Part shown: positions 1-4,999 of the stretch, piece by piece
Layout of the letters: each line of letters starts with the position of its first letter
How positions within the stretch are numbered: position 1 is the first letter of the stretch
NCBI GenBank assembly: GCA_025774205.1
Contig: JALGWK010000190.1
Location: 1 to 5,994 of the forward strand
Source: a bacterium
GTDB taxonomy: Bacteria > Blakebacterota > Blakebacteria > Blakebacterales > Blakebacteraceae
Length of the DNA: 5,994 nt
Direction: 5' to 3'
The notes under the pieces: model-generated
Seen by the model: only the letters and a program-made list of their open reading frames with translations
Told to the model about the DNA's origin: nothing
Database searches by the model: none
Translations under genes and position numbers: made by a program

Positions 1-152
1 GTCCGGGAAGGCGCGGCGCGAGGCAGATCCGGAAGCCAGGAGACCTGCTGGAAGGCCCGACCGCTTGATCCCTCGGGGGCAGGGTGGTGGTGGGCCCTCG
101 ACCCCTCAGGCCGATCGACCACCGCATCCGAACCCGGGGCGGTGGTCGTTTT
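1..152 (+). promoter_or_regulatory. Cobalamin (B12) riboswitch, 3' part of aptamer plus expression platform
   Basis: Seen: GGGAAGG at 5-11, then GATCCGGAAGCC leading into AGCCAGGAGACCTGC at 34-48, which is the B12-box signature at the 3' end of cobalamin aptamers. The 5' half of the aptamer lies outside the window. Downstream, 66-152 works as an expression platform: the terminator stem 116-125/139-148 can be replaced by an antiterminator in which 84-91 (GTGGTGGT) pairs with 118-125 (ACCACCGC), eight pairs including one G-U. Known: in this class, adenosylcobalamin or a related corrinoid binds the nascent mRNA and shuts off B12 uptake or synthesis genes. The next gene is a BtuB-type receptor, which is a standard target. 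Inferred: ligand binding prevents the antiterminator and transcription stops near 152. The aptamer call is strong; the exact switching pairs are my hand-folding. Confidence 0.9.
116..152 (+). terminator. Intrinsic terminator in the riboswitch expression platform
   Basis: A perfect ten-pair stem, CGACCACCGC (116-125) with GCGGTGGTCG (139-148), encloses a 13-base loop and is followed at once by TTTT (149-152). It lies between the B12 box and the receptor start, as expected for an attenuator. Its left arm is also the partner of the proposed antiterminator strand at 84-91, so the two structures exclude each other. Confidence 0.88.
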
Positions 153-164
153 CGTTCATCTACC

Positions 165-189
165 GGGAGTGTGTCGCAGACAGACTCCC
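165..189 (+). other. Leader hairpin just upstream of the receptor ribosome binding site
   Basis: GGGAGT (165-170) pairs with ACTCCC (184-189) and TGTC (172-175) with GACA (179-182), leaving a single G opposite G mismatch and a three-base loop. No T run follows, so it is not a terminator. It ends six bases before the Shine-Dalgarno and does not cover it. It may stabilise the read-through transcript or keep the ribosome site exposed; its role is unknown. Confidence 0.4.
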
Positions 190-195
190 CAGCCT

Positions 196-202
196 GAGGA
201 GG
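196..202 (+). promoter_or_regulatory. Strong Shine-Dalgarno for the receptor gene
   Basis: GAGGAGG lies four bases before the ATG at 207 and fixes that start codon. The overlapping CCTGAGG at 193-199 is exactly complementary to CCTCAGG at 104-110, inside the riboswitch expression platform, so a long-range pairing that hides the ribosome site is possible but unproven. Confidence 0.8.
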
Positions 203-206
203 AATC

Positions 207-1943
207 ATGCGTCTGACGGCATGTTTTCTGACTGTCGGGCTCCTCACGGGAGGTGCAGGAGCCGGAACCAGGGCGCAGCAGTTGCCGCCCCCTGATTACA
301 CCTTTCCCACCATCATCGTGACCGCGACCCGAACCCCGACTCCCGTCGATGAGATCGGTTCGGCCGTCTCCGTCATCGAGGGCGCGGATCTGCGCGCCAG
401 GGGCGCCACCACCCTGCTGGAGTCACTCTCCTTCCTGCCTGGTCTGGCCTTGAGCCGGGCCGGGGAGGCGGCCGGAACCGGGGGAATCTACCTGCGTGGT
501 GGAAAGGCGGAACACCTGCTCGTCCTGGTGGACGGGATCGCGGTGAACGATCCCATCGCGCCGGGCGGGAGTTTCGACTGGAGCACGCTCCCGGCCGACG
601 CCATCGAACGGATCGAGGTTGTCAGGGGGCCTCAGAGCACCCTGTACGGGTCGGAGGCCATCGCGGGAGTTATCAACATCATCACCCGGTATACCTCCAC
701 CCGATTCACTCCCCGACTGTCATTGGAGGCGGGCAGTTTCAATACCGTGAACGTGACGGCCGGCTTCTCCGGGACCATCGCCGGGACCGGTGTGAGTATG
801 GATATCTCCCGGCGCCAGTTGGGGGGAATATCCTCCGCCGACGAGAGCGACGGACACGATGAGACCGATGGCTGGAGTATCTGGTCGGGCGCGCTGCGGA
901 TCGATCGCGACCTCGGCCCGGGTCGGATCTCGGCCACCCTGCGGGGGAGCAACTCCGACTTCGACATCGACGACTTCGGCGGACCGGGAGGTGACGATCC
1001 CAACGCCGTTTCCTGGAAGAAGGACCTGACGGGATCGCTGGCGTACAGCAGCCGGATGGGGGCGGGATGGGATCATCAGGTCGTGATCGGCGGCAGCCGC
1101 CTGCACCGGGGACTCCTCGATCCGCCCGATCCGGGCGTGGGGGGTGACTCCCGGGCCGCCGGGGACTACCTGGGATCGAGCCGGAACGTCGAATGGCATC
1201 ACACCCTGACTCTCGGACGACAGCGGATCGCGGGCGGTATCACCCTGGAGGAACAGCGGGGCCGGAGTCGATATGAATCGGTCTCGAGCTGGGGCACGTT
1301 CACCACAGAGGTGCCCGAAGTCGATCAGTCCTCGGCGGCGGTCTACCTACAGGATCAGTTCACGATCGCCGGCGTGGCCGTCACCATCGGCGGCAGGATC
1401 GATTCATGGTCGGATTACGGATCCCGGCCGACCGGCCGGCTGGCGTTCTCGCGAGGCCTCGCCGGCGGGCGACTGCGCGGCTCCCTCGGCACCGGCTTCC
1501 GGGCGCCAGCTCTCTACCAGAGGTTCAGCCCCGATTACGGCAACCGCGATCTCGAGGCGGAGACGTCGACCGGATGGGACCTCGGCTTCGAACTGCCTCT
1601 CCTGCAGAGGGGAGCGCTGGAGATCACCCGTTACCGGCAGGATGTCTCCAACCTCATCGATTTCGTGACCGACGAGGTGACCTGGGTGTCGAGCTACGCG
1701 AACCGCGGCAGTGTCCGGCTCTCGGGATGGGAGGGCGAGGCCCGACTGGCGCTTTCCGGACGGGTGGGACTCGATGCCACGGCCACCATCATGGAAGCCG
1801 TATCTGGTGAGACGTCCCGACTTCTCCTGGTCGGTCGGGGTGGTCTGTCAGTCGCGTTCAGGAATCTCGTCAGCCGTGAGAGCGCGTCGGATCGGTACCC
1901 GGAAGGACAGGGACCTGTCGGCTCCGCCCTATCCGGTCATTGA
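207..1943 (+). CDS. btuB: BtuB-type TonB-dependent vitamin B12 receptor, frameshifted near its 3' end
   Basis: Outer-membrane receptor expected to bind cobalamin or another corrinoid and import it with energy from TonB-ExbB-ExbD. Residues 1-24 look like a signal peptide (MRLTACFLTVGLLTGGAGAG, then TRAQ). A TonB box, IIVTATR, lies at 36-42. The plug domain spans about 47-160, with LLVLVDGIAVND near 104-115 and VRGPQSTLYGSEAIAGVINI at 139-158. The barrel follows. The acidic stretch around DESDGHDETDG resembles the acidic calcium-binding loops of BtuB. TGFRAPALYQ, GNRDLEAE and RQDVSNLIDF line up in order with the E. coli protein. The product is reliable to MEA at residues 529-531 (base 1799). 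The last 47 residues are out of frame and end in SALSGH, with no barrel strands. The correct end continues in another frame at 1801-2109. The upstream B12 riboswitch supports cobalamin as the substrate. As read, the protein would lack its last strands and probably fail to assemble, unless the shift is a sequencing or assembly error. Confidence 0.85.
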   Translation: MRLTACFLTVGLLTGGAGAGTRAQQLPPPDYTFPTIIVTATRTPTPVDEIGSAVSVIEGADLRARGATTLLESLSFLPGLALSRAGEAAGTGGIYLRGGKAEHLLVLVDGIAVNDPIAPGGSFDWSTLPADAIERIEVVRGPQSTLYGSEAIAGVINIITRYTSTRFTPRLSLEAGSFNTVNVTAGFSGTIAGTGVSMDISRRQLGGISSADESDGHDETDGWSIWSGALRIDRDLGPGRISATLRGSNSDFDIDDFGGPGGDDPNAVSWKKDLTGSLAYSSRMGAGWDHQVVIGGSRLHRGLLDPPDPGVGGDSRAAGDYLGSSRNVEWHHTLTLGRQRIAGGITLEEQRGRSRYESVSSWGTFTTEVPEVDQSSAAVYLQDQFTIAGVAVTIGGRIDSWSDYGSRPTGRLAFSRGLAGGRLRGSLGTGFRAPALYQRFSPDYGNRDLEAETSTGWDLGFELPLLQRGALEITRYRQDVSNLIDFVTDEVTWVSSYANRGSVRLSGWEGEARLALSGRVGLDATATIMEAVSGETSRLLLVGRGGLSVAFRNLVSRESASDRYPEGQGPVGSALSGH

Positions 1944-2109
1944 ACTCAATCCGGTCGTGCTGCTGGATGGGGAAATCTCATGGCGGCTCCGCGAGACATT
2001 CGCGGTGAGGCTCAGGCTGCGGAACCTGACCGATGCTTCGCCCGTCTGGGTATGGGGGTACCAGAGCATGGGACGAGCGCTCTACCTTGGAGTCGTTCTC
2101 GGTCGTTGA
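1801..2109 (+). pseudogene. Displaced 3' end of the btuB-like gene (last barrel strands)
   Basis: This 102-residue stretch has no start of its own and continues the receptor in the +1 frame relative to the codons before 1800. It opens with YLVRRPDF, matching the LLRRA segment of E. coli BtuB that follows YVDA. It then gives VRARRIGTRKDRDLSAPPYP (compare GTRYDKDYSSYPYQ), LRLRNLTDA (compare IANLFDKDY) and GYQSMGRALYLGVVLGR (compare GYQTAGREYTLSGSYTF). The stop is TGA at 2107-2109. Between MEA in the first frame and YLVRR here, about eight residues expected from BtuB are absent and one base (1800) is left over. A deletion of roughly 20-23 bases would explain both. The true terminus ends in Arg rather than the aromatic residue usual in proteobacterial outer-membrane proteins. 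Confidence 0.85.
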
Positions 2110-2214
2110 GCCGGGGGAGTCCGGCCCGGCCCAGAGATCGCTTCCCGGAGAGCCGACTCTGTTCTACCATGGGTACGTCGGGAACACGGGGGATGTGACC
2201 GGGCCGGATTCGAC

Positions 2215-2220
2215 AGGAAG
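2215..2220 (+). promoter_or_regulatory. Shine-Dalgarno deciding the start of the flavoprotein gene
   Basis: AGGAAG sits eight bases before the ATG at 2229. An in-frame GTG at 2220 would overlap this site and add only Met-Trp-Ala before the nucleotide-binding strand, so ATG 2229 is the better start. The 110-base gap after the receptor stop (2110-2219) shows no clear terminator and no good promoter. Confidence 0.6.
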
Positions 2221-2228
2221 TGTGGGCG

Positions 2229-3431
2229 ATGGAATACGATGTGATCGTGATAGGAGGAGGCCTGGCAGGGCTGCAGACGACCCGTCTGCTCGCCATGAGG
2301 GGGCTCCGTGTCCTCTGCCTCGAGCAGAACCTCATCGGTGAGGTCATCGCGGTCACCGGTCTTTTCGTCCAGGAAGCGTTCGAGGAGCTTCCCTTCCCGA
2401 GGCACCTCTTCGGATCGGATATCGCCCGTTTCACCATCCACGCTCCCGGCGGGAACACCCTGACGGTCGAGCACCCACACTACCGGTTCTCGGTAGCCGA
2501 TATGCCCGCGGTACTCGAATGGATGGCCGGGGAAGCCCGGCACGCCGGCGCCGAGATAAGGGAACGGCACCGACTGCTCGATCTGGAACTGACCGAATCG
2601 GGAGTGGAACTGCAGGTACAGTACCCGGGTGGCGAACCCTTCAGCCTGAAGGCGAAATTCGTGCTGGGCGCGGACGGCCCGCGTTCGGTGGTGGCCTCAT
2701 CACTCGGTCTGCCCCGGTACCGGAAGTTCCTTCACGGGGTGGAGGAATTACGGGCCGCCGAAGTCAGGAGCGGAGACGGGATCCACTGGTATTTCGGACG
2801 TAGTCTCGCTCCCGGATACCTGGCCTGGATGATCCCCGCAACGGGCGGATACCAGGTGGGCGTGGCCGGCTACGAGCGGCGGGGCTGGTCACCGGCCCGG
2901 GCGCTCGAAGGACTGATAGAAGAGGTCGGAGATGAATTCGGCCTGGGGGAACTCAAGTTCAGGAGGGGCGGGGTGATCCCGGGCAGCGGACCGCGGCCCG
3001 TCCTGGTGAAACAGCGGGTGATGCTGGTGGGAGACGCCGCCGGACTGGTCTCTCCGCTGACCGCCGGCGGGATCCATTACGTCCTGCAGCACGCTCGCCG
3101 CGCGGCGTATCTGGTCTGCCGATTCCTCGAGACCGGGGACCCGAAACTGTTCCGGAGGCCGCTTCCCCCGGAACTGCGTCGACGCCTGGTCCTGAAACAG
3201 CTCCTCAGGAAGTCGTATGAGACCTTTTCATCCGACTGGATGATCAATCTCGGGATGACCATCATCCCGGCGATGCTGAGGACAAGATTAGTCAGGAGAG
3301 CTTTTTACGGCCCGGGAAAACACGCCATCCGCACCTGGACTCCGATCCCGGATGAATCGGGCGGCAATGGCGGCCGCGGCACGAAAAACCATCGGAACAA
3401 CAGGAACAACCGGAAGACTTCGAAGGAATGA
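2229..3431 (+). CDS. FAD-dependent oxidoreductase, geranylgeranyl reductase family
   Basis: A 400-residue flavoprotein of the group that reduces double bonds in isoprenoid chains (archaeal-type lipids, chlorophyll side chain, menaquinone), with related members of other function. Seen: N-terminal Rossmann strand YDVIVIGGGLAGLQTTRLL with GGGLAG at 9-14 and Glu32 placed to hold the FAD ribose; IGEVIAVTGL at 36-45, where relatives have an IGEPVRCAEG-like segment; the DG motif GADGPRSVV at 147-155; and the GD motif VGDAAGLVSPLTAGGI at 267-282. PGYLAWMIP at 195-203 matches the family's substrate-cavity motif (P-G-G-Y-A-W-I-F-P), with Leu where Tyr is usual and the Tyr one place earlier. The C-terminal 23 residues or so are Gly, Asn, Arg and Lys rich and probably disordered. 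No signal peptide is seen; it is likely cytosolic or membrane-associated through the hydrophobic segment at 336-350. The family call is strong. The substrate cannot be read from sequence, and quinone or lipid tail reduction is only a possibility. Confidence 0.9.
   Translation: MEYDVIVIGGGLAGLQTTRLLAMRGLRVLCLEQNLIGEVIAVTGLFVQEAFEELPFPRHLFGSDIARFTIHAPGGNTLTVEHPHYRFSVADMPAVLEWMAGEARHAGAEIRERHRLLDLELTESGVELQVQYPGGEPFSLKAKFVLGADGPRSVVASSLGLPRYRKFLHGVEELRAAEVRSGDGIHWYFGRSLAPGYLAWMIPATGGYQVGVAGYERRGWSPARALEGLIEEVGDEFGLGELKFRRGGVIPGSGPRPVLVKQRVMLVGDAAGLVSPLTAGGIHYVLQHARRAAYLVCRFLETGDPKLFRRPLPPELRRRLVLKQLLRKSYETFSSDWMINLGMTIIPAMLRTRLVRRAFYGPGKHAIRTWTPIPDESGGNGGRGTKNHRNNRNNRKTSKE
3394..3411 (+). repeat. 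Two 9-base tandem units at the 3' end of the flavoprotein gene
   Basis: GGAACAACA (3394-3402) is followed by GGAACAACC (3403-3411), and the next nine bases begin GGAAG. In frame they encode the Asn/Arg repeat NRNNR of the C-terminal tail. The repeat is short and may vary in copy number between strains; it lies after the last conserved part of the enzyme. Confidence 0.6.
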
Positions 3432-3432
3432 G

Positions 3433-4914
3433 TCAGTCGGCCGGGACGGTCCGCTCCTCCGCCCATTCGCGGAGAGCGGCGACCTTTTCGGCCATGGTGA
3501 CCGACAGCGGTCTGGTACCGACCAGCTCAGTCACGATGTGATCGGTCGTCAGGCGGCTGGCGTCGGTGAACGCCAGATAGAGCGCTCCCACCACAGCCTG
3601 TTCGATCTCCGCTCCGGAAAACCCTTGAGAAGCCCCGGCCAGGGTGTCGAGGTCGAACAGTTCAGCATCCCGTTCACGACGTTCGAGCTGGATCCGGAAA
3701 ATCTCCCGCCGGGCTCCGGTGCCGGGGAGATCGATGAAGAAGATCTCATCGAACCGGCCTTTCCTTATCAGTTCGGGCGGCAGTGAGGATATATCGTTGG
3801 CGGTGGCGATGACGAACACCTGGCTCTGCTTCTCCTGAAGCCAGTTGAGGAAGGTCCCCAGCATCCTTCTCGAGAGGCCGCCGTCGGCGTCGGAGCCGCC
3901 GATCCCGCCCAGTCCTTTTTCGATCTCATCGATCCAGAGGATCGCCGGCGACATCGCCTCGGCGGTCCGGATTGCCTCCCTCAGTTTCCGCTCCGATTCC
4001 CCGATATACTTGTCGTAGAGGCGGGCCGGATCGAGCCGGAGAAGGGGCAGGTTCCACTCCCGCGCAACGGCCTTCGCACAGAGACTCTTGCCGCACCCCT
4101 GAACCCCCAGCAGGAGGATCCCCTTCGGCAGATCGAGACCGAACTGGCGGGCGCGGCTGCCGAAGGCCCCCTGGCGCCGCTTGAGCCAGGCCTTGAGGTT
4201 GACGAGTCCGGCCACGGCTCCCAGGTCCTGGTCGGAGGGCGTGAAATCGAGCAGCACATCCCGCATCAGGGTGCGCTGCTTGAGATTGATCACCTCCGCG
4301 ATGTCGGAGACCGACAGCTTCCGGTCCTCCAGCACCACCTGGACCATCACCCGTTCGGCCTCTTCGAGCGTGAAGCCGCGCAGGGCTCCGATCAGCTGCT
4401 CCATATCCCCGGCCGTCATCTCGACCTTGACCGTCCGTCCCCCCCCGAGTCCCCGGACCGTCTGGTAGATCAGCTTCTTGATCTCGTCGACGCCGGGCAG
4501 GGCGAGCGGCAGCACGAGGATGTCCTTCTCGAGACTGACCGGGATGGTGAACACCGGGGCCACCAGGAACACACAGCGGCGATCCTGCTTGAAATTTGCC
4601 GCCGCGTTGCGAAGGGAACGCTGGATCACCGGATCGGAGAGATTGTGATAGAGGTCCTTGATGAGAAAGATACCTTCCTCGTTGAACGAATCGAGGTAGG
4701 CGATGAGCTGATCTATCCGGGAGGTGTTGTACATACTGTTGCCGGTGCCCCGGTGGACCAGACCACTCGAGCGGTCCCAGGTCCTCAACGGCACCTGCAG
4801 TTCCGAGGCCACTTCGGTCAGGATGTTCTCCAGTCGATCCTCTTCGTGGGTCTCGACGCCGACCAGCGCGTACCGGGAACGGACCAGAGTCAGCAGTTCC
4901 GTGATCATGCTCAC
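3433..4914 (-). CDS. Ycf46-like AAA+ ATPase
   Basis: A 493-residue protein matching the Ycf46 family of cyanobacteria, plastids and scattered bacteria. The N-terminal domain (about 1-215) begins with the family pattern SRYALVGVETHEEDRLENIL and LRTWDRSSGLVHRG. The AAA+ module starts near 232 with the linker helix LKAWLKRRQGAF. Walker A is GVQGCGKS at 270-277 and Walker B ILWIDE at 325-330. The pore-loop region is YIGESERKLREAI at 303-315, sensor 1 ATAND at 370-374, and the arginine-finger segment RKGRFDEIFFIDLPG at 384-398 holds Arg384 and Arg387. The lid contains GFSGAEIEQAV at 431-441. NWLQEKQSQVFVIA is typical of Ycf46. All catalytic residues are present, so it should hydrolyse ATP, probably as a hexamer. 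In cyanobacteria the family has been tied to CO2 uptake and photosynthesis regulation, but its biochemical role is not settled and that role need not apply here. The start is uncertain: GTG at 4914 or ATG at 4908, neither with a good Shine-Dalgarno. It converges on the flavoprotein gene with one base between the stops. Confidence 0.93.
   Translation of the reverse strand: MSMITELLTLVRSRYALVGVETHEEDRLENILTEVASELQVPLRTWDRSSGLVHRGTGNSMYNTSRIDQLIAYLDSFNEEGIFLIKDLYHNLSDPVIQRSLRNAAANFKQDRRCVFLVAPVFTIPVSLEKDILVLPLALPGVDEIKKLIYQTVRGLGGGRTVKVEMTAGDMEQLIGALRGFTLEEAERVMVQVVLEDRKLSVSDIAEVINLKQRTLMRDVLLDFTPSDQDLGAVAGLVNLKAWLKRRQGAFGSRARQFGLDLPKGILLLGVQGCGKSLCAKAVAREWNLPLLRLDPARLYDKYIGESERKLREAIRTAEAMSPAILWIDEIEKGLGGIGGSDADGGLSRRMLGTFLNWLQEKQSQVFVIATANDISSLPPELIRKGRFDEIFFIDLPGTGARREIFRIQLERRERDAELFDLDTLAGASQGFSGAEIEQAVVGALYLAFTDASRLTTDHIVTELVGTRPLSVTMAEKVAALREWAEERTVPAD
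3451..3488 (+). terminator. Possible weak terminator for the flavoprotein transcript
   Basis: CCGCT-C-CTCCGC (3451-3462) pairs with GCGGAGAGCGG (3469-3479), giving eleven pairs with one bulged C and a six-base loop. TTTT follows only after a five-base interruption (3485-3488). It lies 20 bases past the flavoprotein stop, inside the 3' end of the convergent ATPase gene. On the minus strand it precedes the stop codon, so it could not end that transcript. The offset T run makes the call weak. Confidence 0.3.
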
Positions 4915-4922
4915 GGTTGGAG

Positions 4923-4949
4923 AGTATACAAAGAGTTAGTGACGGTCAA
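4923..4949 (-). promoter_or_regulatory. Candidate sigma-70-type promoter for the ATPase gene
   Basis: Read on the minus strand, TTGACC (4949-4944) and TATACT (4928-4923) are good -35 and -10 boxes, each with five of six consensus bases, but the spacer is 15 bases, shorter than the usual 17. Transcription would begin near 4916-4917, two or three bases before the GTG at 4914. The message would then be nearly leaderless, which agrees with the lack of a Shine-Dalgarno there. Confidence 0.45.
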
Positions 4950-4999
4950 CGGGGCGGGCCTTGCCCTGACAGGTAGTGAGGACGTACTTTCTCTGTCCT

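Noticed and set aside
65-295. A 76-codon plus-strand frame starting in the riboswitch
   Set aside because: It runs through the aptamer tail and terminator into the receptor signal peptide in another frame, with no Shine-Dalgarno and no protein-like features.
720-1202. A 160-codon minus-strand open frame inside the receptor gene
   Set aside because: It lies wholly opposite strongly conserved plug and barrel sequence and has no motif; it is a shadow of codon bias.
1800-1943. Programmed ribosomal frameshifting as the reason for the two receptor frames
   Set aside because: No slippery heptamer or downstream pseudoknot is evident at the junction, and residues expected in the homologue are missing there, which slippage would not explain.
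2111-2129. CCGGG...CCCGG hairpin after the receptor stop, considered as a terminator
   Set aside because: Only five pairs with a nine-base loop and no T run; such matches are expected by chance at this GC content.
4961-4990. Plus-strand promoter TTGCCC / TACTTT for the gene at 5000
   Set aside because: The -10 matches the consensus at only three positions and would place the start almost on the ATG; not strong enough to annotate.
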